Below, one piece after another: positions 17,905 to 27,542 of a DNA stretch of 64,000 bases (position 1 is the first letter of the stretch; each line of letters opens with the position of its first letter). The notes beneath the pieces were generated by a model, which was given only the letters and a program-made list of their open reading frames with translations, ran no database searches and had not been told where the DNA came from. The stretch is from Robiginitalea sp. SC105 (GTDB taxonomy: Bacteria > Bacteroidota > Bacteroidia > Flavobacteriales > Flavobacteriaceae). Position numbers and translations under genes: made by a program. The stretch spans positions 1,972,682 through 2,036,681 of the forward strand of contig NZ_JACLZF010000001.1 of NCBI RefSeq assembly GCF_014243345.1. Reading direction: 5' to 3'.

Positions 17905-20310
17905 TCAATTGCGCAGCGGTTTGCCTTTTTTGAGCATGTGCTGGATGCGCTCCAGTGTTTTGCGTTCCGTACAAAGGGACAGGAACGCTTCCCGTTCCAG
18001 GTCCAGCAAATACTGCTCGCTTACATAGCTCGCCTCCGACAGGTCGCCCCCGGCCATCACCCAGGCGAGTTTGTTGGCGATTTTCTTATCGTGCTCGGAG
18101 ATGTAGTTTCCGGCCTGCATGGAATCAGTCCCCACCAGGAACATCCCCAGGGCCTGTTTCCCCAGTACCTTCACATCGGTCCGTTCGATGGGCCGGGTAT
18201 AGCCGCGGTCTGCGATCAGCCGGGCATAGGCCTTTGCGGTGGCGATTTGCCGGTCCTTGTTCACCACAATGACGTCCTTGTCCTTCTGCAGGATGCCCGT
18301 GTCAAACGCTTCATAGGCGGAGGTGGACACCTTGGCCATGCCAATGGTCAGGAAGTATTCGCGGAGTACATTGAGCTCCACGTCGTTCTTCCGGAAGGTA
18401 TCCGACGCCCGGAGCGTCATTTCCTTGGAGCCCCCACCGCCGGGGATCACTCCTACCCCGAATTCCACCAGCCCGATATAGGTTTCGGCCGCGGCCACCA
18501 CCATGTCGGCATGCAGGTTCAGTTCACAACCGCCGCCGAGGCACATCCCGTGGGGGGCTGCAACCACCGGGATGGAGGAATACCGCATGCGCATCATCGT
18601 ATCCTGGAAATATTTTATGGACATGGCCAGCTCGTCGTACTCCTGTTCCACTGCCAGCATGAAGATCATGCCGATGTTGGCGCCCACGGAGAAGTTTGCT
18701 GCCTGGTTCCCTACCACCAGCCCGTCGAAATCCGCCTCGGCCAGGTCCACGGCCTTGTTGAGGCCCGCCAGCACCTCGGCGCCGATGGTATTCATCTTGG
18801 AGCGGAATTCCACGTTCAGGATGCCGTCGCCCAGGTCCTGGACCACCACGTCCTTGTTTTTGAAGACCGCCTTGCTTTCGCGGATATTATCGAGGATGAT
18901 ATAGGCATCCTGCCCCGGGACTTTTTTAAATTCCCGGTCCGGTAAGTCGTAAAAGTACGTTGCCCCATCCCGGACCTCGTAGAAGGAATCCTTTCCTCCC
19001 GCCTGCAGCTCTTCGACCCAGGAGGCCACCGGCTGGCCGGCGGCTTTGGCGAGTTCAATCCCTTTTTCTAGGCCGATGGCATCCCAGATCTGGAACGGAC
19101 CGTGTTCCCAGCCGAAGCCCGCCTTCATGGCGTCGTCTATCTTGTAGAGGGCATCGGTAATTTCCGGGATGCGGTGGGATACATAGGCAAAAAGGGCGCC
19201 GAAGCTGTTCCGGTAGAATTCCCCGGCCTTGTCCCTGCCGGCTATCAGTACGGGGAACCGGTCGATCACCATGTCGATGGCCTTGGTTTCCTCCAGGGTG
19301 TCGAATTTGGCGCTCTTGCGCTGCCGGTACTCCATCGAATCGAGGTCCAGGGTCAGGATTTCGCTGGAACCGTCATCCTTTTTCACCTTTTTGTAAAAGC
19401 CCTGTCCGCTTTTGCTGCCGTACCATTTGTTGTCTGCCATGGTGCGGATATACCCCGGGAGGGCAAACAGGTCGTGTCGCTCATCGTCCGGGCAGTTTTT
19501 GTGGATCCCTTCGGCCACATGGACCAGCGTATCGAGCCCGACGACATCCACTGTGCGGAAGGTGGCCGATTTGGGCCGGCCAATGACGGGCCCGGTCAGT
19601 TTGTCCACTTCTTCGACGGTCATCCCCATTTCCTTGACGGTGTGGAACAGGCTCATAATGCTGAAGATGCCGATGCGGTTCCCGATAAATGCAGGGGTAT
19701 CCTTTGCCACCACCGAGGTCTTCCCAAGGAACTGTTCCCCGTAGTTGTTCAGGAATTCCAGCACCTCCGCTTTGGTGTCCGGGCCGGGGATGATCTCGAA
19801 AAGTTTCAGGTAACGCGCCGGGTTAAAGAAGTGCGTGCCGCAGAAATGCGCCCGGAAGTCCTCGCTGCGCCCCTCGCTCATAAAGCGGATGGGGATCCCC
19901 GAGGTATTGGAAGTGATCAGGGTACCCTTTTTGCGGTGGGTATCCAGGTTTTCAAATACTTTTTTCTTGATGTCCAGGCGCTCGACGACCACTTCGATGA
20001 TCCAGTCCGCCTCCGCCACCCGGGCGATGTCGTCTTCCAGGTTGCCGGTTTCGATCCGGCTGGCAAAATCCGGGTGATAAATGGGCGAAGGTTTCGATTT
20101 CAGGGCCTGGGTCAGGGAGTCGTTCACCAGTCGGTTGCGGACAACCGCATCTTCCAGGCTCAGGCCGCGGGCCTTTTCCTTATCGGTCAGCTCGCGGGGA
20201 ACGATGTCGAGCAAAAGGACTTTCACCCCGATGTTGGCGAAATGGCACGCGATACCGCTGCCCATGATTCCGGAACCGATAACCGCCACCTTGTTGATAC
20301 GTCTTTTCAT
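17905..20310 (-). CDS. 3-hydroxyacyl-CoA dehydrogenase / enoyl-CoA hydratase fusion
   Basis: 801 aa. The N-terminal dehydrogenase begins with the NAD-binding glycine motif G12-S-G-I-M-G17 and contains HFFNPARYLKLFEIIPG, the usual catalytic-His region. The C-terminal crotonase domain has GMCLGGGCELNLHAD (oxyanion hole) and GLVEFGVGVIPGGGG. Domain order is dehydrogenase then hydratase, the reverse of E. coli FadB, as in a widespread bacterial family. It catalyses steps 2 and 3 of beta-oxidation in the cytosol. The start lies 20 bp after the MarR stop and the gene is followed by thiolase, so the regulator leads the operon. Confidence 0.93.
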   Translation of the reverse strand: MKRRINKVAVIGSGIMGSGIACHFANIGVKVLLLDIVPRELTDKEKARGLSLEDAVVRNRLVNDSLTQALKSKPSPIYHPDFASRIETGNLEDDIARVAEADWIIEVVVERLDIKKKVFENLDTHRKKGTLITSNTSGIPIRFMSEGRSEDFRAHFCGTHFFNPARYLKLFEIIPGPDTKAEVLEFLNNYGEQFLGKTSVVAKDTPAFIGNRIGIFSIMSLFHTVKEMGMTVEEVDKLTGPVIGRPKSATFRTVDVVGLDTLVHVAEGIHKNCPDDERHDLFALPGYIRTMADNKWYGSKSGQGFYKKVKKDDGSSEILTLDLDSMEYRQRKSAKFDTLEETKAIDMVIDRFPVLIAGRDKAGEFYRNSFGALFAYVSHRIPEITDALYKIDDAMKAGFGWEHGPFQIWDAIGLEKGIELAKAAGQPVASWVEELQAGGKDSFYEVRDGATYFYDLPDREFKKVPGQDAYIILDNIRESKAVFKNKDVVVQDLGDGILNVEFRSKMNTIGAEVLAGLNKAVDLAEADFDGLVVGNQAANFSVGANIGMIFMLAVEQEYDELAMSIKYFQDTMMRMRYSSIPVVAAPHGMCLGGGCELNLHADMVVAAAETYIGLVEFGVGVIPGGGGSKEMTLRASDTFRKNDVELNVLREYFLTIGMAKVSTSAYEAFDTGILQKDKDVIVVNKDRQIATAKAYARLIADRGYTRPIERTDVKVLGKQALGMFLVGTDSMQAGNYISEHDKKIANKLAWVMAGGDLSEASYVSEQYLLDLEREAFLSLCTERKTLERIQHMLKKGKPLRN

Positions 20311-20330
20311 GCTTTAGGTACTATTCTGAA

Positions 20331-20798
20331 TTATTTATTCCCGGCAGCCTTGGCATCCGGAGTTTGATCGTAAATTTTCCGCTCGGAGATCAACTGGTTG
20401 ATCACGGTAGTGACCTCGAAGAAACCCGACAGTTCCTGGGCCCCCACCGCTGCCCGTACCGCTTCATTGAAACGGAGCACCACCTCCTTGGACTTTCCGC
20501 GCATTTCCCGCCCGAATTCCGTCAGGTGGATTAGCACCCCGCGTCCATCCTCCGGGTTGGGCCTGCGCTGGATCAGCTCCCGTTCCTCCATGCTTTTGAG
20601 AATCCGGGAAAGGCTGGTGGCCTCCATGCCCATGCGGGGCCCCAGCGCTGTTGATGGGGTTCCTTCCTTGGGGTCGATGCTCAGCAGGCAGAAACCCACG
20701 GCCATGGTGGAATCGAACTTCCTGGCCTCCTCGTTATACATCCTTGCCACGGCCTGCCAGGTAGCGCGCAATGCGTAATCAATTGTAATGTCTTTCAT
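20331..20798 (-). CDS. MarR-family transcriptional regulator of the beta-oxidation operon
   Basis: 155 aa with a MarR winged helix-turn-helix: recognition region LGPRMGMEATSLSRILKSMEERELIQRRPNPEDGR and the beta wing GVLIHLTEFGREM. MarR proteins are dimers that bind palindromic operators and release them on binding small ligands. It is the first gene of the operon (regulator, HAD/ECH, thiolase, acyl-CoA dehydrogenase), and a perfect 24-bp palindrome sits next to its promoter. The likely role is autoregulated repression of fatty acid degradation relieved by a fatty acid or acyl-CoA; the ligand is inference. Confidence 0.88.
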   Translation of the reverse strand: MKDITIDYALRATWQAVARMYNEEARKFDSTMAVGFCLLSIDPKEGTPSTALGPRMGMEATSLSRILKSMEERELIQRRPNPEDGRGVLIHLTEFGREMRGKSKEVVLRFNEAVRAAVGAQELSGFFEVTTVINQLISERKIYDQTPDAKAAGNK

Positions 20799-20817
20799 AC
20801 CTCGCGGGGATGTTTTT

Positions 20818-20825
20818 CAAATATA
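20818..20825 (-). promoter_or_regulatory. -7 promoter element of the marR-led beta-oxidation operon
   Basis: The minus strand reads TATATTTG, an exact match to TAnnTTTG, 19 bp upstream of the ATG at 20798. No clear TTTG lies at the -33 distance; that interval is occupied by the palindrome at 20831-20854. Confidence 0.65.
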
Positions 20826-20830
20826 GCAAA

Positions 20831-20854
20831 ATTTATTATGCATGCATAATAAAT
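20831..20854. promoter_or_regulatory. Perfect 24-bp palindrome, probable MarR operator
   Basis: The left half is ATTTATTATGCA and the right half is its exact reverse complement, with no spacer. It begins 5 bp upstream of the -7 element and covers the -33 region, so a bound dimer would block RNA polymerase. It is the only such palindrome I found in the window and lies directly before a MarR-family gene. The regulator-operator pairing is inferred. Confidence 0.7.
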
Positions 20855-20970
20855 GAATTAAAAAATAATGGGAAAGGGGAAGCAGGAATGGGACAGGGCA
20901 AGAGGCGATGCCTCGAGGGAAAACGGGTAACCAGTGCACCCCGGTCTGCCGCCTGACTTTGCCGGGGCGA

Positions 20971-22740
20971 TTATTGGCGGTAGATATCGTCGTAAAGGTC
21001 CCTGTAGCGCTCAAGGATGCTCTTGCGCTTCAGCTTCATGGTAGGGGTGAGGTGGCCATCCTCCACCGTCCAGGCATCCGGGGTCAGGCGGAACTGCTTG
21101 ACCTTTTCCCAACGGGCGAAGTCCTCGTTGGCCTTTTCGACTTCCTCCTGGTAGCGCTCCTGTACCTTTGGGTCCCGGATCAGTTCGGCGTTCCCGGACG
21201 CGTTGATCTCGTGGCGCCTGGCCCATTCGGCGAGGAAATCAAAATTGGGCTGTATCAGGGCGGCCGGCATTTTTTCCCCTTCGCCCACCACCATGATCTG
21301 TTCGATGAAACGGGATTGTTTGAACCGGTTTTCCAGGAGCTGGGGGGCTACGTATTTGCCCCCCGAGGTTTTGAACATCTCCTTTTTGCGGTCGGTGATC
21401 CGCAGGAAGCCATCTGCATCGATCTCCCCGATATCCCCGGTATGGAAAAAACCGTCCGACAGTACCTCGGCCGTGCGCTCCGGGTCCTTGTAATATCCCA
21501 GCATCACGTTGGGCCCCTTGCAGAGGATTTCGCCGTCTTCCGCAATCCGCACTTCCACCCCGGGGATGATGCGGCCCACGGTGCCGATTTTCCAGCCACG
21601 GTTGCGCTGGTCGTTTACCGAAATCACGGGGGAGGTCTCCGTTAGCCCGTACCCCTCCATCACCGGGATGCCTGCTGCGCCGAAAATCCTGGCCAGTCGG
21701 GGTTGCAGGGCCGCACTCCCGGATACCATGGTTTCCAGGTTCCCGCCCAGGGCCTCCTTCCATTTGCTGAATATCAGTTTGCGCGCCAGGGAAAGCCGAA
21801 GACCATACCACCATCCGTTGGCGCCGTAGGGTTCGAATTTCAGCCCGAGTTCCACCGCCCAGAAGAAAAGGGCCTTTTTGACCCCGGTTAAATCGGCCCC
21901 CCTGGCGATGATCTTGTCGTACACTTTTTCCAGTAAGCGGGGAACGACCGTCATCACATTGGGTTTCACTTCTTTCAGGTTTTCGCTGATGGTATCCAGC
22001 CCCTCCGCAAAGTGGACCGAGATCCCACAGTACTGGTAGAGATACAGGATCATGCGCTCAAAGATGTGGCACACCGGCAGAAAGCTCAGGGAAAGCCCTC
22101 CCTGTTCAAAGGGGACGCGTTCCTCGCTCGAAAGGACGTTTGAAACAATGTTGTCGTGGGAGAGCATCACCCCTTTGGGCCTGCCGGTAGTCCCCGACGT
22201 ATAGATGAGGGTGGCCAGGTCGCCAGGTTTTACCGCAGCCTTGCGGGCCTCTACCTCCTGCTGGTTCCCGTCGTCCGCCCCAATTTCCAGCAATTCCTTC
22301 CAGTTTTTGCAGCCCGGCAGCGTATCAAAACTGTATACTTCTTTCAGCCTGGGGACCTGTCCGCGGATGGCCTCCACTTTTTCCAGGACTTCCTGGCAGG
22401 ATACGAAACAGTAGGTGCACCCCGAGTGGTTCAATATATAGGCGTAGTCATCCTCCGAGATGGTCGGATAGATCGGCACGTCCTGCGCCCCGACCTGCAG
22501 GATACCGGTATCCATGATGTTCCATTCCGTGCGGTTGGTCATGGAAATCAGCGCTATCTTGTCGTCTGCGGCCACCCCCAAGCGAAGCAGCCCCCGGCTG
22601 ACCGCATTGGCCTTTTGCAGGTACTCCCTGGAGGAGGTGTAGGTCCATTTGCCGTCGTATTTGGTGGCAAAGGCGCGATCCATGTTGTATTTTTCGAGTT
22701 GGAAATACGGGAAGTCAAAGAGTCGGGTAATGGTTTGCAT
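20971..22740 (-). CDS. Long-chain acyl-CoA synthetase (AMP-dependent synthetase/ligase)
   Basis: 589 aa, ANL superfamily. Visible motifs are the P-loop-like YTSGTTGRPKGVMLSH, GYGLTETSP (A5), FHTGDIGEIDADGFLRITDRKKE (A7/A8) and the later KTSGGKYVAPQ. It activates fatty acids to acyl-CoA through an acyl-AMP intermediate and matches the FAA1-like bacterial group. It is separated from the marR gene by 172 bp, has its own start region, and lacks a copy of the 24-bp palindrome upstream, so it may not belong to the same regulon despite the shared pathway. Confidence 0.92.
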   Translation of the reverse strand: MQTITRLFDFPYFQLEKYNMDRAFATKYDGKWTYTSSREYLQKANAVSRGLLRLGVAADDKIALISMTNRTEWNIMDTGILQVGAQDVPIYPTISEDDYAYILNHSGCTYCFVSCQEVLEKVEAIRGQVPRLKEVYSFDTLPGCKNWKELLEIGADDGNQQEVEARKAAVKPGDLATLIYTSGTTGRPKGVMLSHDNIVSNVLSSEERVPFEQGGLSLSFLPVCHIFERMILYLYQYCGISVHFAEGLDTISENLKEVKPNVMTVVPRLLEKVYDKIIARGADLTGVKKALFFWAVELGLKFEPYGANGWWYGLRLSLARKLIFSKWKEALGGNLETMVSGSAALQPRLARIFGAAGIPVMEGYGLTETSPVISVNDQRNRGWKIGTVGRIIPGVEVRIAEDGEILCKGPNVMLGYYKDPERTAEVLSDGFFHTGDIGEIDADGFLRITDRKKEMFKTSGGKYVAPQLLENRFKQSRFIEQIMVVGEGEKMPAALIQPNFDFLAEWARRHEINASGNAELIRDPKVQERYQEEVEKANEDFARWEKVKQFRLTPDAWTVEDGHLTPTMKLKRKSILERYRDLYDDIYRQ

Positions 22741-22878
22741 AGTTTGTTTCTAAAGCGTTCTCGCAAAATAAGAAAAGGCGTTGGTATAATAAAGCAGGAC
22801 GCAACGTTTTGGAACCGATTCCATCTTCCGGATACAACTTTCAACCGAATTCAATTACTATCAACAAACAATCTCCCC

Positions 22879-23298
22879 ATGAAAAAGTTTACCCTGATTT
22901 TCTTTTTGTTTACAGGCCTTGCCGGGCTGGTTTCCTGCTCCAGCAACGACGACGGGCCTGAAACTACCTTTGAGCAACTGGTGATCACCGAAGCTGGCCT
23001 GCCCGCGTCCTTCAACCTGGGAGAACTCTACGAGATCCCGATCACGTACGAGCTTCCCGACGGCTGCACCCAATTCTTCACTTTGAATGTGGGCAGCCCG
23101 ACCCAAAACATCCGGGAGGTGGTCGCAATCGGCAGCCGGACCGACTCCGGAGGCTGCACCCAGGCTGTTTCAGAAGGCACCGAAACCCTCATTTTCCAGG
23201 TGCTATTCAACCAGACCTATACGTTCCGGTTCTGGCAGGGGGATGACGCCAACGGCAACCCGCAGTTTCTGGAGGTCGAGGTGCCCGTAGTGGAATAG
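22879..23298 (+). CDS. Small lipoprotein of unknown function
   Basis: 139 aa from the ATG at 22879, inside a longer open frame whose upstream part is antisense to the synthetase. The signal MKKFTLIFFLFTGLAGLVSC ends in a lipobox with Cys20, followed by SSNDDG, a typical flavobacterial linker. The mature part appears to be a single beta-sandwich domain with two Cys (GCTQFF and GGCTQ) that could form a disulfide. I do not recognise the family. It is one of few rightward genes here and converges on the DinB gene 8 bp away. Confidence 0.7.
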   Translation: MKKFTLIFFLFTGLAGLVSCSSNDDGPETTFEQLVITEAGLPASFNLGELYEIPITYELPDGCTQFFTLNVGSPTQNIREVVAIGSRTDSGGCTQAVSEGTETLIFQVLFNQTYTFRFWQGDDANGNPQFLEVEVPVVE

Positions 23299-23306
23299 GC
23301 TGGCGC

Positions 23307-23762
23307 TCAGACCAGTTTGCGGATCGACATCATGTACCCCAGGTGCAGGCCTTCGTGGAAGTTGTTGAAGGCGACTGCCTGGGGGAGGTCCGTGATACGG
23401 AAACCTGCCGAATTGGTGAAGGGCCTGAAAGTGCCGAAGCGATTCTCCCGGATATCCTCCTCCAGCAGGGGTACCGTGTCGGCCAGCAGTTTCCCGATCA
23501 GGGCAATTTCCTCCTGGCCGACATCACCTTCTGGGCGGGAGCCCCGCTGGTATTTCGGGATCAGTTCCTGGGGGATGTGCAGCACCTGGCCCGAGAGGCC
23601 GTAGACCAGGAGTTGCTGGACCACAAGTATATGTCCCAGGTTCCAGATCAGGTTGTTCGAGAAGCCATCGGGCACCCGGTTGAGCTGCCCGGCATCGAAG
23701 GCATGCAGGAACCCCTGCAGGTTTTTGCGGTTGGTGCGCCAGATGTCCAGTTCTTCTTCCAT
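23307..23762 (-). CDS. DinB-family protein
   Basis: 151 aa from the ATG at 23762; the open frame continues upstream into purL but that part is spurious. The four-helix DinB/YfiT-like fold is indicated by NLIWNLGHILVVQQ with His44 and FHEGLHLGYM with His136 and His140, the three-His metal site of this superfamily. Relatives include thiol-dependent transferases and many uncharacterised proteins, so no reaction is assigned. It lies 16 bp downstream of purL on the same strand and is probably co-transcribed with it. Confidence 0.8.
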   Translation of the reverse strand: MEEELDIWRTNRKNLQGFLHAFDAGQLNRVPDGFSNNLIWNLGHILVVQQLLVYGLSGQVLHIPQELIPKYQRGSRPEGDVGQEEIALIGKLLADTVPLLEEDIRENRFGTFRPFTNSAGFRITDLPQAVAFNNFHEGLHLGYMMSIRKLV

Positions 23763-23778
23763 AGGATAAATTATTTTA

Positions 23779-26700
23779 TCAGCTGTGGGCCTCGATCCAT
23801 TTCCGCGCATTGACAAACGCCTCGATCCAGGGCGATATCGCATCTTCACGCCCGGGCTCGTAATAGGCCCAGTTCCACGGAAAAATAGACCGCTCAATAT
23901 GGGGCATGGTCACCAGGTGGCGGCCGCTGTCGTCGCAGAGCATAGCGGTATTGAAATCGCTGCCGTTGGGGTTGGCCGGGTACCCCTCGTACCCGTAGGT
24001 GGCCACGATATTGTACCGGCCCGCCTCATAGGGAAGCGCAAACTTTCCTTCCCCGTGGGAGATCCATACACCCAGCGTGGTGCCGGCCAGGCTTTCGAGC
24101 ATGACCGACCGGTTGGGGGAAATCTTTACCGAGGTAAAGGCACTCTCGTGTTTGCCGGAATCGTTATAGGTGAGTTTCCCATGCACCTCGTGGTCCGGGT
24201 GGATCAGTTCAAGTTCCATAAAGAGCTGGCAACCGTTGCAGATTCCGACGGAAAGCGTATCCGGCCGGGAGAAGAAGCGCCTGAGTACCTGGTTGGCCTT
24301 TTCGTTGTATTTAAAGGCCCCGGCCCAGCCCTTGGCGCTGCCCAGAACGTCCGAATTGGAAAAACCGCCGACAGCGCCGATAAACCGGATTTCCTCCAGG
24401 TTTTCCCGCCCGGAGATCAGGTCGGTCATATGGACGTCTTTCACGTCGAATCCGGCCAGGTACATCGCATGGGCCATCTCCCGTTCCGAGTTGCTGCCTT
24501 TTTCCCTCAGGATGGCTGCCTTGGGTCTTTTCCCGGCCGGGGATTTGAAGTTGGGCAGCGCCCCCCGGAACTTTTTGGGGAACGTGAACTGCAGGGGCTG
24601 CTTTTTGTACGCCTCATAACGGGTACGGGCCAGGTCCCCGGCTGTTTGCCGACGATCCAGCAGGTAGGAGGTCTTGTACCAAATATCCCGCAGTTCATCC
24701 ACATTCAGGTCCATGCTCTGGCGGTGGTTTTTGATATGCACCCGCGGTTCGGCCAGGGCTTTTCCAATGCGGTGGAATTCCACCCCGGCAGCACGGAGGT
24801 CCTTTTCTATTTTGGCGTCCACGGCCTGGAATACGACCCCGGCATTCTCCGAAAAAAGCAATTTCTGGGAATCCGGTTCCCCAAGGCCGGTCAGGTCGAG
24901 GTCTGCCCCGGTGCCGGGGGTTGCAAAACAGAGTTCCAGCAGGGTGGTCACCAGCCCGCCGGAGGCTACGTCGTGCCCTGCGAGGACCTTCCCTTTTTTG
25001 ATGAGGTCCTGCAGCGCGTCAAAGGATTTGGCAAACCTCCTGGCATCCGCCACATCCGGAGCCTGTGCGCCTATTTTACCCAGGACCTGGGCAAAGGAGG
25101 ATCCCCCCAGGGCATAGCCGTACCCCGAGAAATTGATGTAGTAAATGGGCCCGCCATCTTCCTGCAAAACAGGTTCCACAACGCCCTGCCGGTCGCTGCA
25201 ATGGGCTGCTGCGGAAATAATCACGGTGCCGGGGGCCAGTACCTCCCGGTCTTTGTATTTCTGTTTCATCGACAGCGAATCCTTGCCGGTGGGAATGTTG
25301 ATCCCCAGGGCAATCGCAAATTCGGAGGCTGCCTCAACGGCTTCGTACAGGCGGGCGTCCTCTCCGGGGTTGTTGCAGGGCCACATCCAGTTGGCCGAGA
25401 GGGACACGGATTTCAATCCTTTTTCGAGCGGGGCCCAGACCAGGTTGGTCAGCGCTTCGGCGATGCTGTTCCGGCTGCCGGCGCCCGCGTGGATCAAACC
25501 GGATACGGGCGAATGCCCCACGGAGGTAGCCATTCCGGCTTTCCCGCCAAAGTCAAGCGCCATCACCCCGCAATTGTTCAGGGGCAGTTGCAGGGGGCCG
25601 GCGCATTGCTGCTTGGCCACCAGCCCGCCCACGCACCGGTCCACCTTGTTGGTCAGCCAGTCCTTGCAGGCCACGGCTTCCAGTTGGAGGACCTGTTCCA
25701 GGTAGGTGTGGAAAAGCAGCACCTCATAAGATAGCTCCCCATAGGTCCGGTCCAATTTGGTGTCCTGCATGATGGTCCTGGGGGAGCTCCCGAACATATC
25801 GGACAGCGCCAGGTCCATGGGCCGTTCGGTTTCGGATGCGAACGTAAAGCGATGGTCGCCCGTTACCTCCCCTACGTCATACAGGGGGGCGCGTTCCCGC
25901 TCGGCGATCCGGCGCAGCAGCTCCAGGTCGCTGGGGGCGATAACCAGGCCCATGCGTTCCTGGGATTCGTTCCCGATCAGCTCCTTGGCAGACAGGGTCG
26001 GATCCCCGACAGGAAGCTTGTCCAGGTGGATGAATCCGCCGGTCTCCTCCACCAGCTCGGAGAGGCAGTTCAGGTGACCGCCGGCCCCGTGGTCGTGGAT
26101 GGAGACTACCGGGTTCTTGTCGCTTTCCACCAACCCCCTGATGGCGTTTGCGGCCCGCTTCTGCATCTCCGGGTTGGAACGCTGGACGGCGTTCAGTTCG
26201 ATGGCCGTGCTGAAGGCCCCGGTATCCGCACTGGATACGGCCGCCCCGCCCATGCCGATGCGGTAATTGTCCCCGCCCATTACCAGGATGCGGTCGCCCT
26301 GTACCGGTTTGTCCTTCAGGGCCTGGTCGGCTTTGCCATAGCCGATCCCCCCGGCCAGCATGATGACCTTGTCGAACCCCAGGGTCCGCGCATCCTCTTC
26401 GTGTTCAAAAGTAAGTACCGAGCCGCAGATCAGGGGTTGCCCGAATTTGTTCCCGAAATCCGAGGCCCCGTTGGACGCCTTGATGAGGATATCCATGGGG
26501 GTCTGGTACAGCCAGGGGCGGGCTTCGGTGTTTTGCTCCCAGGGGCGGTTTTCCTCCAGGCGGGAATAGGCGGTCATATAGACAGCGGTTCCGGCCAGGG
26601 GGATGGCCCCCTTGCCGCCGGCGAGCCGGTCCCGGATCTCCCCGCCCGAACCGGTGGCCGCCCCGTTGAAGGGCTCCACCGTGGTGGGGAAATTATGGGT

Positions 26701-27441
26701 TTCCGCCTTAAGGGACAGTACGGAGCGGAAGGGCTTCTCCTCGTAAAAGTCCGGTTTGTCCGCGCTCCGGGGGGCAAATTGCACGAGTTCAGGGCCCCTG
26801 ACAAAGGCCACGTTGTCCTTGTAGGCCGAAACGATGCCGTTCGGGTTTTGCTCGGAGGTCTTGCGGATTAGTTTGAAGAGGGAATCCGGCATCTCCCGGT
26901 GGTCGATGATAAAGGTGCCGTTGAATATTTTGTGCCGGCAGTGTTCGGAGTTCACCTGGCTGAAGCCGAAGACCTCGGAATCCGTCAGGGGGCGCCCGAG
27001 GCGCTCGCTCAATTCCTGGAGGTAGGCCACCTCTTCCTCGCTCAGCGCCAGGCCTTCGGAGGCGTTGTAGGCAGCGATATCATCGATGCGGCGCACCGGC
27101 TCGGGATCGTGTTCAATGGTAAAGAGGTCCTGGCCGAGGCCGTCGAATTTCTGGCTCAGCATGGGGTCGAACCCGGTAAAATCCCCGGGGACGGCTTTGT
27201 AGGATTCGATGCGCCGGATACCGCTGATGCCCATGTTCTGGGTGATTTCCGTCGCATTGGTGCTCCAGGGCGTGATCATGGCAGCGCGGGGGCCAACAAA
27301 AAAGGCGTCCACGGACGCCGAATCGAGTTTGGGCTGGTTGCCGAAAAGCCAGGTCAGCTTGAGGATGGCTTCGGGCGTGAGGGGTTGTTCGGATTGTACG
27401 GCAAAAATCTTGGAACTGGGGTCACCGAAAAATTGGATCAT
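23779..27441 (-). CDS. purL: Phosphoribosylformylglycinamidine synthase, large single-chain type
   Basis: 1220 aa, the single-polypeptide form as in enterobacteria (no separate PurS/PurQ needed). The linker and FGAM synthase part includes SEHCRHKIF and KAETHNFPTTVEPFNGAATGSGGEIRD. The C-terminal class I glutaminase domain has the nucleophile Cys in VGICNGCQLF and the His/Glu region near the end. It converts FGAR, glutamine and ATP to FGAM in purine synthesis. An exact -7 element lies 35 bp upstream of the ATG. Confidence 0.97.
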   Translation of the reverse strand: MIQFFGDPSSKIFAVQSEQPLTPEAILKLTWLFGNQPKLDSASVDAFFVGPRAAMITPWSTNATEITQNMGISGIRRIESYKAVPGDFTGFDPMLSQKFDGLGQDLFTIEHDPEPVRRIDDIAAYNASEGLALSEEEVAYLQELSERLGRPLTDSEVFGFSQVNSEHCRHKIFNGTFIIDHREMPDSLFKLIRKTSEQNPNGIVSAYKDNVAFVRGPELVQFAPRSADKPDFYEEKPFRSVLSLKAETHNFPTTVEPFNGAATGSGGEIRDRLAGGKGAIPLAGTAVYMTAYSRLEENRPWEQNTEARPWLYQTPMDILIKASNGASDFGNKFGQPLICGSVLTFEHEEDARTLGFDKVIMLAGGIGYGKADQALKDKPVQGDRILVMGGDNYRIGMGGAAVSSADTGAFSTAIELNAVQRSNPEMQKRAANAIRGLVESDKNPVVSIHDHGAGGHLNCLSELVEETGGFIHLDKLPVGDPTLSAKELIGNESQERMGLVIAPSDLELLRRIAERERAPLYDVGEVTGDHRFTFASETERPMDLALSDMFGSSPRTIMQDTKLDRTYGELSYEVLLFHTYLEQVLQLEAVACKDWLTNKVDRCVGGLVAKQQCAGPLQLPLNNCGVMALDFGGKAGMATSVGHSPVSGLIHAGAGSRNSIAEALTNLVWAPLEKGLKSVSLSANWMWPCNNPGEDARLYEAVEAASEFAIALGINIPTGKDSLSMKQKYKDREVLAPGTVIISAAAHCSDRQGVVEPVLQEDGGPIYYINFSGYGYALGGSSFAQVLGKIGAQAPDVADARRFAKSFDALQDLIKKGKVLAGHDVASGGLVTTLLELCFATPGTGADLDLTGLGEPDSQKLLFSENAGVVFQAVDAKIEKDLRAAGVEFHRIGKALAEPRVHIKNHRQSMDLNVDELRDIWYKTSYLLDRRQTAGDLARTRYEAYKKQPLQFTFPKKFRGALPNFKSPAGKRPKAAILREKGSNSEREMAHAMYLAGFDVKDVHMTDLISGRENLEEIRFIGAVGGFSNSDVLGSAKGWAGAFKYNEKANQVLRRFFSRPDTLSVGICNGCQLFMELELIHPDHEVHGKLTYNDSGKHESAFTSVKISPNRSVMLESLAGTTLGVWISHGEGKFALPYEAGRYNIVATYGYEGYPANPNGSDFNTAMLCDDSGRHLVTMPHIERSIFPWNWAYYEPGREDAISPWIEAFVNARKWIEAHS

Positions 27442-27475
27442 TGGGTACCGGCTTGTTAATTGGACGATGCGGTCA

Positions 27476-27483
27476 CAAAGGTA
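27476..27483 (-). promoter_or_regulatory. -7 promoter element of purL
   Basis: Minus-strand TACCTTTG matches TAnnTTTG exactly and lies 34 bp upstream of the purL ATG. No convincing -33 TTTG was seen at the expected distance. Confidence 0.5.
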
Positions 27484-27542
27484 CCAATTTTAGCGGTAAG
27501 CATGTTTGCGAATAATTAACAAACCAGTCCCGGTATTGTTGA

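Noticed and set aside
20917-20930. Short hairpin (GAGGC, GAT, GCCTC) after the acyl-CoA synthetase gene as a terminator
   Set aside because: Only five base pairs and no T run on the minus strand.
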